This document shows positions 9,481-21,444 of a stretch of DNA of 64,000 nt, piece by piece; position 1 is the stretch's first letter, and every line of letters begins with the position of its first letter. The position numbers and the translations under genes were made by a program. This stretch comes from Rhizophagus clarus. Its lineage: Eukaryota; Glomeromycota; Glomeromycetes; Glomerales; Glomeraceae. The notes beneath the pieces were generated by a model. It was not told the origin of the DNA and searched no databases. It saw only the letters and a list, made by a program, of their open reading frames with translations. Location of the stretch: assembly GCA_015698045.1 (NCBI GenBank), contig BLAL01000187.1:496001-560000 (forward strand). Direction: 5' to 3'.

Positions 9481-10770
9481 TGAAAGGCTAAAACAAGTAT
9501 AGTTTTGGCATAATTTTGTTTACTCATTCTTCGACAATTCTAAAGTCCAGAATAACCCTAGTAAAGAAAAAAGGGAGAAAATGGCAGAAATACTCCCAAA
9601 ACAAAAAAAAAGAAATATAAAAAAACATACCTATTTTTTAATTCTGAAGTTTAGAAGAGTTCTGCAAAAGAAATTTTTTTAGATTATCAATTGATCTCTA
9701 GGTTATATGACATCGCAGAAGCTGATCAGCTACAAACTTCAATGCAGTAACCTTAGCGACGTTCGTCAAAATAAAAGTAAATTAAACATTTCAAAGTTTA
9801 TCTTTGAAATGAAAGCCAGAACTTGTTTTTCAGTATTCTGAACTTACAAAAAAGGAAATCAAACGTTAATGGATATTTGTTAAAATAAAATTAATAAAAA
9901 AAAATTTTTTTAAAGGTTACTTTTGAAAACTAACGTTCATTTATAATTCATATATCCAGAACACTATCAAAAGTACATTTAGATCCTTATAAAGGGTCTA
10001 TAAAATGATTCTTTTAGGGAGATAAAAAAGTTAACAAGTCTATTTAATAAATTTTGAAGCTTAAAAAACTACAAAAAAAAGTTTTTTCTTAGAGTATATT
10101 TAGACAGGACCCCGAACTATATATAAATAGGTCAGGGGTTGAGTTTGCTTATTGATCATATAAAATTTTCAAAAAGTTGCTTATTCAAGGGGTATTTTTG
10201 AAAATTTATTATCCTACATATCCCTGTATTTAAAATATCTACTAATTGGATTTTAATAAAATTTATATCATTGGATTCATCTTAATGAGACGAATCTAAT
10301 GGCATAAATTGTATTTTAATAGCATTAATATTGATCAAGATATCCTAAATTGAAAATTTTACTATACATCATATCTGACCTAAATGAGAGATGTTCAGGG
10401 TCCTATTTAGACTTTAAATTGAAAGACGTTAAAAAAATTTATTTCTTTGAAGTATTTAAAAAAAATTATATTTATGAAAAATGTTAAAAAAAATTGTTTC
10501 CTTAAAGTATTGTGAATAAAAGGTTTAAGTGTCTTAAAGAAAATGAAGTGTAGAAAATAAACTGGAAGCTTATTAAGTTTATCATGCAAAGTTTATTAAA
10601 TTAAAGAAGAAAATTGTAAAAATCTTTAAAGATTTTTGTACGAAGTGTTTTTAAAAATCTGCAATTTTGGAGATTATCACAAATTTTTCATAAAAAAATC
10701 TTTGAAAAAAATAAAAAAATAATTTCTGCAGTATTGCGCAAATTCCAGATTACTGCAGATCTGAACTGAT
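9480..10770. other. AT-rich spacer with decayed repeat units
   Basis: Decayed single units of the hairpin repeat continue to about 9960 (for example AAACGTTAATGGATATTTGTT near 9860). The section 10200-10330 (AATCTAATGGCATAAATT) recurs at about 15860-16000. No gene is seen; the 60-codon frame at 10407-10589 is poly-Phe low complexity. Confidence 0.45.
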
Positions 10771-11170
10771 ATAATTTTCCTGATGATATATTATAATTAT
10801 ATTTTATATAAAGTTAATAAGTTAAAAATCTGATATATATATAATATATATATTATATATAAAATTAAATCCTAATTTTATAAACAAAAATAAAATATAA
10901 TTTGATAATAAATTTAATAAAAAAATTTATAAATTAACCTCTTGATTTATAAATAATAAAATATGTAAAGTTATAATAAATTTGAAAAATTAAGCCCTTA
11001 ATTTAAAAAAAAAAATATGAATTTTTATAATAATTTAGATATAATAATATAACAAATTAAAAAAATTTAGATATGACAGTATAACAGGTTTATAAAAAAC
11101 TTTAAATGTGACAGTGTAATAAGTTTATATATAAAAAAATAAACAAAATTAAATGTGATAATATTAAGGC
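10770..11170. repeat. Dispersed repeat R, intact copy
   Basis: Begins near TATATTATAATTATATTTTAT and continues through TTTATAAACAAAAATAAAATATAATTTG and AATTAAGCCCTTAATTT into short sub-repeats of the form TTTAGATATGACAGTATAACA. A second copy of the same sequence is split: its left part is at 14044-14145 and its right part at 15338-15670. Confidence 0.65.
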
Positions 11171-11239
11171 ATTCATTCTGATTTTTTTCATTAAAAATTA
11201 TACTATTGAATTAATGCGAGATTTAGTGATAGTCTACTA

Positions 11240-11945
11240 ATGATACTAATAATACCGTAAAATTATGTAAGTTTATAAGACAGTAAATTTTTAAAATATT
11301 TTAACTATAATATCATGTAAATTTATAAGACTGTAAATTCTCAAAATATTTTAACCATAATATTACATAAATTTACAAGATTATAAATTCTTGAAATATT
11401 TTATCTGTAATATCACGTAAGTTTATGAGATCGTAAATTCTTAAAATATTTTAACCATAATATTATGTAAGTTTACAAGATCATAAATTCCCAAAATATT
11501 TTGACTATAATATTATATAAGTTTACAAAACTGTAAATTCTCAAAATATTTTGACTATAATATCAAGTAAGTTTACGAAACTGTAAATTCTCAAAATATT
11601 TTGACTGTAATATTACGTAAGTTTATGAGACTGTAAATTCTCAAAATATTTTGATCGTAATATTACGTAAGTTTACGAGATCATAAATTTTTAAAATATT
11701 TTGATCGTAATATCACATAAGTTTACAAGACTGTAAATTCGCAAAATATTTTGATTGTAATATCATGTAAATTTTACAATATTAAAAACTTACATAATAT
11801 TTTGATTATAATATCATGTAAATCTAACAAAATTATAAACTTATGTTTTATTTTGAAATTTTTCAAAATATTATATTATAAATATTTGTAAACTTATAAA
11901 ATTGTAAACTTGCAAAATTTTTCACATTATAAAATTTCCTGATGC
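11240..11945. repeat. Tandem satellite with an exact 50-bp period
   Basis: The core AAAATATTTT recurs at 11293, 11343, 11393, 11443, 11493, 11543, 11593, 11643, 11693 and 11743: ten copies with no length change at all. The consensus contains AATATTACGTAAGTTTAC and GACTGTAAATTCTC. Substitutions are largely transitions at CG, AC and GT positions. After 11760 the array passes into the conserved family tail that ends in AAAATTTCCTGATG near 11943. Confidence 0.9.
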
Positions 11946-11949
11946 TAAA

Positions 11950-13010
11950 TTGAATGTTTATAATGTTTGTTAAATAATCATTTTTTTTGAAAATAACCTT
12001 CAAAATGATTTGAAACTCATACTATACCTTTAGTATTTTGAATTTAGAAAAATAAAAATAAATATTAATAATATTTATTAAATAATTAGTGAAAAAATAT
12101 TTTTTTAAAGTTTATCTTCAAAATTGAATCTAAAACCCTATACCTTCTGTTCTAGACCTACAAAAAAAAGGAAAAATAAGTATTATTAGTTAATGTTCGT
12201 TAATAATATTAAAAAAAAATTTCAAAGATTACACTGATCAAATGATTTTTGAAATTGAAGTATTTTTTTAATGTTAATTAATGTTCATTAATTAATAAAA
12301 AAATATATATATTTTGAAGATTACCTTTAAAAGGTCCAAAATAAGTACTTTTAGCAGTATTTCAAACTTATAAGTCATAAATAAATATTAACTACTAACA
12401 CTCATTAAAGAAATAGCTTTTTTTAAAAAAATTATAGTTTAAAACTATACTTTCAGTATTCCGGAACTGTTGAATATTAAATGAATATTAAGATAATGTT
12501 TATTAAATAAAAAATAAAAAAAAATAATTTTCAAAGATTATATCTTCAAATAAAACTTAAGAATACATATTTTTGATATATTTTAGATATCTTCAAAATA
12601 AAAAATTTTAAAGAAAATAATCAGAAAGTTTAAAAAAATAAAATTAAAATAAATTTTAAAAAAAACATTAGAAAGTTTAGAAAATAAAATCATAAAAAAT
12701 TTTAAAGTAATCAAATCAAGAAGTTTAAAAAAATAAAATCAATTAATAAAGTTAAATCATAAAATAATTTTTAATCTGCAATTCAAAAATCTTTAAAAAA
12801 AAGCAAAATTCTACAATTTTACAGATTATCACAAATCTTTTTAATAAGATATGCAATTTTCTGTAAAATTGCATAATTTTATTATTTTTTTAAAAAAAAT
12901 CTGTAAAATCAAAAACTTTGTATAACTGCATAAAAAAATGATAAAAAAAAATGCTGATTTGCTAATTTTGCAGATTTGCATATATCTGCAAATCAAAAAA
13001 TTTTCTGATA
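11950..13010. repeat. Decayed hairpin-array units and AT-rich filler
   Basis: Degenerate copies of the ATTAATAATATTTATTA-type palindrome followed by A-runs (about 12055, 12180, 12270, 12380, 12480), resembling the array at 8490-9480, then simple A/T sequence with several TCTGCAAAATT motifs. No gene is seen. Confidence 0.5.
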
Positions 13011-13029
13011 TTAAATACTTCTTTAGTTT

Positions 13030-13860
13030 TACATTTTTTAAGTATATCTAAATTAATCTATATTTACTAGAGCTCTAAATTTTCAGTTTAATTCTGTTTT
13101 TGATTTTGATTTGGCTTTCTGATATAAAATTTTATCAAAAGTGTTTTTTAGTTTAAAATTTTTACTGAAAAATGTTTAAGTTATACTTTTAACTAAAAAT
13201 ATTTTTAGTTAAAAAATCCTACCAAAAAAATATTTTTAGTTTGAAAAATTAGTTCCAGTTCCATTTTTAAATTAAAAAATAAAACTAAAATTATTTTTTG
13301 AAAAACACTTCAAATTGTAAAATGTTTTTAGATAAAATTTTTTAACTAAAAAAATGTTTTTTAATTAAAAGATGATTCTAAAAATGTTTTTTAATAAAAA
13401 TTGTAGTTTAAAAACATCCAGTAAAGAACTAAATTTAGAATTAGAAATGGAACCAAAAATAGAACTAAACTAAAAATTGAGAACTTTAATATTTATAAAT
13501 AATTATTGGTTAGTATATTCTAATAAAAGAATAGTTAAATAGAAACTAGACATAAAAAAAGTATTACTTACTTTACATAAACTTTAATATTGCAATAAAA
13601 AAGAGAATCAGTAAAAATAAATAATAAAAATAAAAAAATGAATATGAAATAAAAAAAATAAGAAATGAAAAAGAATAATATATAATATAAAATAAAGAAT
13701 AAAAAAGAAATAAGCAATAAAAGAAAAAGAAAAAATAAAAAAGTAAAAAAAAAAAAATAAAGCAAGATAATAAAACAGTAAATAAAAAAATAAAATAAAA
13801 ATTAAAAATTAAAATAAAATAGAAAGTAAAAAACAAGAGGAAATAGAAAAGGAATAAAAT
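13030..13860. repeat. TTAGTTAAAAA palindrome cluster and a purine-rich tract
   Basis: 13080-13490 is built from inverted copies of TTTTTAGTTAAAAA-like sequence that can fold back on themselves. 13560-13860 is almost only A with scattered G and T on the plus strand. Frames of 65 and 87 codons on the minus strand are poly-Phe artefacts of that composition. Confidence 0.5.
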
Positions 13861-14149
13861 AAAATACTATATATTATGAATTACAGTACTTTCCTATGTA
13901 TAATATTTCAGGATCTTAAAGAATATATATAATACAGGAATTTGGATTTGTATAAAGACACTATATAAATATATGATATGTCATATGAATGAATAGAAAT
14001 AGGGATAAGTTAGATATATATTTGTATAATAGAAGCAAATTTTAATATATATTATAATTATATTTTGTATAAAGTTAATAAGTTAAAAAATCTGGTATAT
14101 ATATGATATATATATTATATATAAAACTTTATACAAACATAAAAAAAAC

Positions 14150-15335
14150 TTTTCCCTGAACTTTGCAGTTCGCATTTTTTAAAAAAATTTTTTTTATTTT
14201 TTTCTGTAGGTTGACTGTTAGATATGTTTAACGGTCCCTACACTCTCCTCTTTACTTAAAAATACTCTTATATAAGTAACAAGTCTTTGAATTTTACTTG
14301 TTACTTAGGGCTTTCGGAGACTTCAAGAGTTTTTTACTTTTCTTCTCAAGTGGCAGTTGGTGGCAAGAAGTAGTCAGAATAAAATTTGGACAGTATTTCA
14401 GTATTCTATACGGTGAAATAAGGGTTGTTAGTACCACCTATAATACAGGCGTTAGACCTGAAATACCTGTAAACTTTACTGTCTTCTGTATCATGCTCAC
14501 ACAAAATTTTTGCAGTATTTTTCTTTTTTTTGTCAAAAAATACTTTTCAGTTTACTCCTAGTAAACGATCAGCTATCATGTGACCAAACATTGTCCTTCA
14601 TTTTGATTGGTCTTAAGTGGAATAATACAAAAGTGGATTTTTATTCGCCGATGATCACGTGCTTCTATTACGAGTAGTGCAGACAGATGGATTAGCTGGA
14701 CGAATATTTCATTGATGATAAGGGTTTGGTACCTCATGAAGAATAGTCTCGATTGTATCCAAGGCTGGTCCTAATAGTTAAAGCTAGTTGGTCTTCGGCA
14801 TATTTTGTTAACTAAATACATTTTTTTATAATTTCTTTCTAGCGAAAGTTTATTTTTTTTAGTGGAATATAACTTTTAACTTTTTCTATGTCCTATTAAC
14901 CGCGATAATACTTTCCTTTTTTTGGGACATAAATTATATTACTTTCCTTTTGAAATTAAAAAAAATTTTTTTTTTGTTTTAGTTTTATGTATATTTTTTT
15001 TTGTTTTTCTTTCCGGGAGGCTTACGAGGGATAAGTTGTTACATTATTTCTTCTTTAATAGAAATATGGGACTTTTGTTCAGCATGGTCTCTCTGGCATG
15101 TAAAGGGTAACGTACTGTTATTGATTATCTAATAAGGTGTGAACTGGTAAATAATTGAGGATATGAAGGTATGTAGTTAGATAACGCTGGAGTGAGAATA
15201 TCATAGTTTTTGATATGTTATATTATAGTGTTATAACTTCAGTTTAATTCTATAAACTTTTATCCCAGACTAACTTTTCAAGGTAATTGGGTTTGTCTCA
15301 TGTATTCAAATTCATTTTGTCAATAAAACATAAAA
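14150..15335. mobile_element. 1.2-kb insertion inside dispersed repeat R, flanked by a direct repeat
   Basis: The sequence here is of normal complexity, unlike its surroundings, and it splits a copy of repeat R. A direct repeat of about 20 bases flanks it: TATATAAAACTTTATACAAA ends near 14138 and ATATAAAACTTTATAAACAA starts near 15341. The right end reads TCAATAAAACATAAAAC just before the second direct repeat, which looks like a poly-A signal and short A-rich tail. Together this suggests a retroposed transcript or non-autonomous retroelement on the plus strand. The 87-codon frame at 14298-14561 matches nothing I recognise. Confidence 0.5.
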
Positions 15336-16095
15336 CAAAAATATATAAAACTTTATAAACAAAAAATAAAATATAATTCGATAATAAATTTAGTAAAATA
15401 TTTTATAAATTAACACCTTAATCTATAAATAGTAAAATACGTAAATTTCTAATAAATTTGTAAAATTAATCCCTTAATTTAAAAAAAGAAAAACACAAAC
15501 ATTTATAATAATTTAGATGTGACAACATAACAAATTAAATAAATTTAGATATGATAGTATAACAGATTTATAAAATATTTTAGACGTGATGGTGTAATAA
15601 GTTTAATTGTAAAAATAAATAAAATTAGACATGACAGCATAACAATTTTAAATGTGATAACATAACAAACTTAAAAGAAAATAATTATATAAAGAATATA
15701 AGATCAAAAGGGTGATGGTAGGGTAAGGAAAAAGAAAATTATGTTATAAAATTTTAAAAAATTTGTATTTTTCCAGTGTTATTTTTATATTCAATAGCTA
15801 ATTTCACATCATTTTAACATAGGAAATTTTTTAATAATTTTTTAATTAATTAATAAAATTTATTAATAAACCTTATTTCAATCAATATTAATCCTAAAAA
15901 GATGATTTTACTATCATTAAAACACTATTAGAACTGTCTTATTGAAATGAATCTAATGGCATAAATTTTATCAAAATCTGATTATAGGATGTTTAATAAA
16001 TTACGAAAATGTTATTTATTTTTTATTTAAAATTTAGAAATTTATTTTTAAAATTTTTTTTTTATAATAAAAGTTTTTATGTGTATATATTATTT
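15335..16095. repeat. Right half of dispersed repeat R and spacer
   Basis: 15338-15670 matches 10870-11170 (ATAAAATATAATTCGATAATAAATTTA, then the TTTAGATATGATAGTATAAC sub-repeats). 15860-16000 matches 10205-10330. Both are in the same orientation as at the first locus. No gene is seen. Confidence 0.55.
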
Positions 16096-16097
16096 AG

Positions 16098-18003
16098 AGA
16101 AAATTTATTTCTCACCCGGGTGATTTCTCACCCCCTTATTATGTAATAAATTTTGATTGGCTGATGAAACTTTATACGGCCAAACTGCCACTATTTGTTT
16201 ACGCCTTTTTTAGGTTTTTTAGTTTCACGTCAAAAAATACACGGGTATCAGTTATCAGGTATGTCGCTTCTTTCTTTTTTATTTTTTATTTTATTTTTTG
16301 TCGTTTCTAATTTCTTTTCTTTCTTTCTTTTAGGTTTTGGGCTCCTACGATTTCGCGCTCAAAGGTATGATTTTTTCGTTTCTTTAATTCTTTTTTCTTT
16401 TTTCTTTTTTGATTTTGTTTCGTTTTTACTAACTTTGTTTCAATTTTTTTTTTTTCTTTATGGGTGTCTTTATTTTTTATATTTGTTCTCTTTATTCTAT
16501 TTCCCTTTTATCTTTGTCTTTATCCCCTAATTTCCTTTTCGTTTTTGTATCCTTTCATATTTGTATTCCCTTTCATTTTCATTTCGTTTTTCATTTCGTT
16601 TCTGCTTTCTCTTTCGTTTTTCCCTTTCGTTTTTTCCATTATCTTTCGTTTCCGCTTTCTCTTTCCCTTTGTTTCCGTTTCCCTTTCATTTTTTCCTCTC
16701 ATTTCCGCTTTCCCTTTCGGCCTTTCCCTTTGTTTCCGTTTCCCTTCATTTTCTCCTTTGTTTCCGCTTTCTCTTTCGTTTTTTCCATTATCTTTCGTTT
16801 CCGTTTTCCCTTTCCCTTTGTTTCCGTTTCCCTTTCATTTTTTCCTTTCGTTTCCGCTTTTTCTTTTTTCCCTTCGTTTTCTCTTTTGTTTTGTTTTTCT
16901 TTTTGTTTTTATCTTCATCCCCCTTATCTTGTTTTCCTTCACTTTATTTCATTTTCTCCCTTGTCCCTTTATTTTACCTTTCGTTTTTGACTTCGTCTCT
17001 TTATTTTCATTTCATTTTCTTTTGTTTTCATGCCCTTTCATTTTTATACACAATTTTGTACCATTAATGTCCCATGATTTTGTGAATCCAGAACGCTAGA
17101 AAATCAAGTGATTAAAATATAATTTATCAATGCCGTCGATAAAAAATTAGCATCCAACGTAATAATTTGGTTTTATACTGTATTACAAATCTTGATCCAC
17201 GGATAGGGAAAATAGCGATTATTCTTTCAATTTCATCTTTATCTCTTTCAATCTCGTTTTTCTTTTCAGTTTTGTCTTCGCTCCTTTTATCTTTATTCCT
17301 TCGCCCTTTCGTTTTTTCCTGGATTTTTCTACTATGCCGAATCTCTTTGAAAACGAGGTAGGTGTTCAGTTTCATTTCAAATTTTTTTTTTTTTAATGTA
17401 TTCTCTTATGATCATTACTAACAAATTTTACTCCCACCTTTCATCTTCATTTTATTTTTTGATTTTGTTTCCTTTTGTTTTCCCCTTTCATTTTCCCCTT
17501 ATCGTCCACTTTCCCTTTCGTTCTCCCTTCTGTTTTCATTTCTTTTTCCTTTTATTTCTCTTTCTTCGTCTCCCTTTCTTTTCGTTTTATCTTTTCCATC
17601 AATATTCTTTTTCTTTTCTTTTTGATCTTGTCTCCTTTTTCTTTTCACCTTTGTTTTGTTTCCCTTTTGTTTTCATTATTTATCATATCTTTTTTTGTCT
17701 TTTATCATCATTTTTATCATTATTATTGGGGTTTTGATGTCATTATTACTAGTTATATTAAAGATAAAAGTTTTGATTTTGAATAATTGCGTTTCATTCT
17801 TCTATTCAGTAAACTTTAAAGGAATAAAATAAAATGTTTCGCGAAAAAAAAAAAAATTGTTACGTTACAGAATTTTTTAAACTGATAACGGAAAATTTAA
17901 GTTAAAAAAATCAGCCAATTAAAAATTAGTCAGTCAAAATATTGATCACGTGATAGGGGGCGAGTAATATCAAATCTCACCCGGGGTGAGGAATAAATTC
18001 ACC
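16098..18003. mobile_element. 1.9-kb inverted-repeat element with a polypyrimidine core
   Basis: Left arm 16098-16175 and right arm 17910-18003 are imperfect inverted repeats: GAAAATTTATTTCTCACCCG... against the complement of ...CGGGGTGAGGAATAAATTCACC, and inner ATTGGCTGAT against ATCAGCCAAT. Each arm holds a palindrome around CCCGGG (TCACCCGGGTGA at 16112-16123). Between the arms, 16260-17790 is almost only C and T on the plus strand, with TTTCCCTTTCGTTTTTTCC / TTTCCGCTTTCTCTTTCCC blocks repeating at about 150 bases (for example near 16625 and 16774). Three overlapping plus-strand frames (up to 211 codons) are open only because stop codons need A. It could be a non-autonomous DNA element. 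Confidence 0.5.
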
Positions 18004-18199
18004 CTATTATTTATTATATATTTTTGTAAAAAAATTTTATATATATAATAAAAATTTTATAATAAACTCAGATATTAAATTGTATAAAATTATATAAAAT
18101 TTAAATTTATATGCTAATTTATATAAAGCTTTTAGTAAAATTAGGTGTATAAAGTTATATTAAAATTTTGGGGATTGGATCTGAGTTATATATGTATTC

Positions 18200-18420
18200 T
18201 TTAGGATCCTAGTATTTCCCCTTTTTTACCTGACAAAAAGTTTCATTTTTTATTGATTTTATTATTTAATAAATCTAATTTTATCCAGATATTATATAAA
18301 AATAATTTTTTGGTTACTATATAATCTTTTAAATATATTTTATTTATATAAAAATTTGAGTTATTGATATAATAGTATAATTAATTCTTAGGAATTTGCA
18401 AGATATTTGTAAATAAAAAA
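18200..18420 (+). repeat. Dispersed repeat, plus-orientation copy
   Basis: The segment with TTTTTTACCTGACAAAAAGT, ATCTAATTTTATCCAGATATTA, AAAATTTGAGTTATTGATAT and GAATTTGCAAGATAT is found again as its reverse complement at about 50885-51100, roughly 80% identical by eye. The family is not identified. Confidence 0.65.
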
Positions 18421-18745
18421 ATTTTTCAAGAAATTTATACAACTAATTGAAGTATTAAAATTTAAGTATACTTCTTAATATAAATAAATAAAAACTTGAT
18501 TTGTAATTTTACATAAATATCAATAAATATTTTTATTATATAAATAATATGATAAAATAATTATCGATTATATTAAACAATTATTTAAATAAAATAAATA
18601 TATTTTATTTTTAAAAAAATAAAAAATATATATTATATATTAATATAATTAATCTTTAATATAACGAATCTTTAATATAACAGATTTTTATTAATATATA
18701 AATAATATTTAACTAATTAAATGCATTTAAATTTTCTTATTATAA

Positions 18746-20177
18746 TTAAGGTTGCTTGCTGAAACTAAGGAGTTTTGGCATGCCAAAACTGCGAAACTAC
18801 TGAAATTAGGTTTTAGCAAGCACTTAAAAATACTGAAATGCTAAAACTGCCAAAACAGCCAAAACTGTTTTGGCATTTCAGCATAGTATATCATATGATA
18901 TATATATAATTTTGGCATCTGTAATTCACAGATCAGATCAGATATTTTTTTTTTATAAGAAATCTTTTATTTTTAGAATGTACGACTTAAAGTTGCCTAC
19001 TAAAACTCAATAGGCCAATGTCAAAATGTTAAAACCAAAAATATGTCAAAATGTCAAAATGCCAGAATAGTTTGATATGTCAAAATTACTGAAACTGTAT
19101 GAAATTACTAAAATAGTTTTAGTATGTCAAAATTGCTAAAATTAAAACATCACTCTCATGATATATAAAATATTAAGATTTTAGTCACAATTGATTCAAA
19201 ATTGAATGATTTTAATTAATAAAGTTTATATAGATATTGATAAAATTTGATATAAGTTTGATATAAGTTTGATAGATTGATTGTAATTTGTAATGTCCTG
19301 GCCATATAGCATGTATATTAAAAATTTAGTAAAAAAAAAATTTAAAATTAAATACATAAAAAACTAAAATATATTGCAATACTTTATTTTATTGTTATAA
19401 TTAAAATTGACTTTTGGATTAAATAATAAATTATTACATTTAAAAAAAGTTTTTATATTATTGCTTGTAATAAAAAAATTTATTGACCGGGTTTATCTAA
19501 AAATCTGACAACCTAAAAAAATAAAAAAGAAACATTAGTACGTTTCTTTTAATATATTAAAAAAATTCTTTTTACTTTCCACTAAATTTATTTATATACA
19601 TTTCAAGTTCAGGTTTGTTCAAGAAGTTCAGTAACCTAAAAAAAAGAAATAGAAGAAATGTTAATATGTTTCTTCAATATATTAAAAAAAATCTTTTCCT
19701 ACTAACTTGTATACATTTCAAGTCTGGTTCGTTCAAGAAGTCTGGCAACTTAAAGAAAAAAAGAAATAGAAGAAACGTTAATATATTTCTTCAATATATT
19801 AAAAAAAATCCTCTTCCATTCCCCTATTACTAACTTACTTGTGCACATTTCAAGTTTGGGTTCATTCAAGAAGTCTGGTAATCTAAAGAAAAAAAAATAA
19901 AAATAAAATTTTTTTTTTAAAAAAAAAGATTATCTACGATCAGTAAATTGGCTCATATGATCGATATTAAAATTGATCAGAAATCTGCAAACCGCAGATT
20001 AGTAAATGCTGAAACTATAAGTATATCATATGATATACTACGTTGAAACATTGAAATAGTTTTGGCATGTTAAAACTATTTTGGCATTTTGACAATCAGA
20101 AGGTCAATGTCAAAATGTCAAAATAGTTTTGACAATTTCAATATGTCAAAACTCCTTAGTTTTGGCAGGCAATTTTA
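18746..20177. mobile_element. 1.4-kb MITE-like element, TIR starting GGTTGC, with an internal hairpin array
   Basis: The left end TTAAGGTTGCTTGCTGAAAC (18746 on) pairs with the complement of the right end (20140-20177; TTGCCTGCCAAAACTAAGGA read inward); about 28 of 36 positions match, including a 15-base identical block AAACTAAGGAGTTTT. The arms contain repeated GTCAAAATG / TTTTGGCA motifs. A nested second end (AAAGTTGCCTACTAAAACT) lies at about 18987. The interior 19490-19900 holds four units of about 115-130 bases with the AAACGTTAATATATTTC hairpin. A 237-bp relative lies at 53209-53445. No transposase frame is seen, so it is non-autonomous. Confidence 0.65.
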
Positions 20178-21440
20178 CTGTATACTTTTAATTGCTAATT
20201 GTAGTCTTATATTAAATAGAATTTATTGACTAATACTAATTTTTCCAAGCTGGAGATATTAAAAGAATTTAATAATAATAAATGAGACAAAAAATTAGGC
20301 AAAAAAGAAGAAGTTAAAAATACAAAATTAAGTAAAAATAGAAATAAAAGATAATTTAAATAAATAGTAATAATCAATTATATATAAGTTTGTAATTCAG
20401 TTTATTTGATTTTTTTTTGATTTTTTTGAATTTTTAGCTTTTTTTATGAGATTTTTATTTTTTATTATTTTATATTTTAATTATTATAGAAAATTTTAGC
20501 AATTTTTTTATTTTTTTATTGAAATTTTTTTTGCAATTTAGTTAATTAATTAATTAAACCATAGTAATTAGTAAATTAATTAAAATAAAATTATTATTTA
20601 AATATAAAATTTATTAAATCAATTAATTAAACTATAATAATTAGTAAATCAATTATATAAAATTTGCTAAAATTTATCAAAAATTATTATGGCCAAATAT
20701 TATTTTATTTTGTAAATCAGCAATATTGATTTTTAGATAAATATTTTTAATTAATTGATTGTTTAAAACAAAATTTATTTGCATAGCAGATTTGAATATT
20801 TACTGATTTGTATAGCTGATTTTTTTAATTAATTTTAAAAAATATTATTAATTTCTAATATTGAATAACCAATTTTTTTGGTATTGATTAAACTGAATTT
20901 TATCCAATAATCATTGGCAATTTAAAATTTTATTAAAATAGACTATTCTAATTAGTATTAATAAAATATTATTAAAGGTTTTAGATTTATGTCAATTTTA
21001 CTAAAAATTATAGATATAGTAAAATCTCAAAAAAAAAAATTTTGATATTAACTTCCTTATTTTGCTATGAGTGTTTTCATAATATTAATAATTTTTAATA
21101 CGGTAATATAAAATTTGGTTAAATAAAAAAGTTATACTAAATTATTAAATTTTTACTTTCAATCCTAAATCTTTTACTTTTTGTATGTCAAAATGTGTAG
21201 TTAATCGAGGTTCATATCACATGATATCAATCAATTTTTATTTCGAAGTCTAATGACTAATTGTTTTACACAAAAAATCGAATGATTTCTTATTTAAAAA
21301 TCGAAAGGTTTCTTCATCAACACTTGATTGGACACATGATGTTGCCAATTTCCTTTTAGTACGACTGTAAAAAAAAAATTCGAAAAATATAAAAAGGCAA
21401 TCATTTATTTTAAACCCGATTCCTTGCATTCCATATTTTA
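20178..21440. other. AT-rich spacer upstream of ACH1
   Basis: Nothing gene-like up to about 21150. The last 250 bases (21190-21440) are of normal complexity and must hold the ACH1 promoter. No clear TATA box stands out because of the high A/T background. Confidence 0.4.
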
Positions 21441-21444
21441 CTCA

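Noticed and set aside
13568..13836. Minus-strand frames of 65 and 87 codons
   Set aside because: Poly-Phe/Leu/Tyr products of an A-rich tract; low-complexity artefacts.
14298..14561. 87-codon plus-strand frame
   Set aside because: It lies inside the retroposed-looking insert, has no recognised motif, and neither its start context nor a flanking splice pattern supports it.
16195..17099. Three overlapping plus-strand open frames of 111-211 codons
   Set aside because: They lie in a tract almost free of A, so stop codons cannot occur in any forward frame. The products are Phe/Ser/Leu repeats with no family features.
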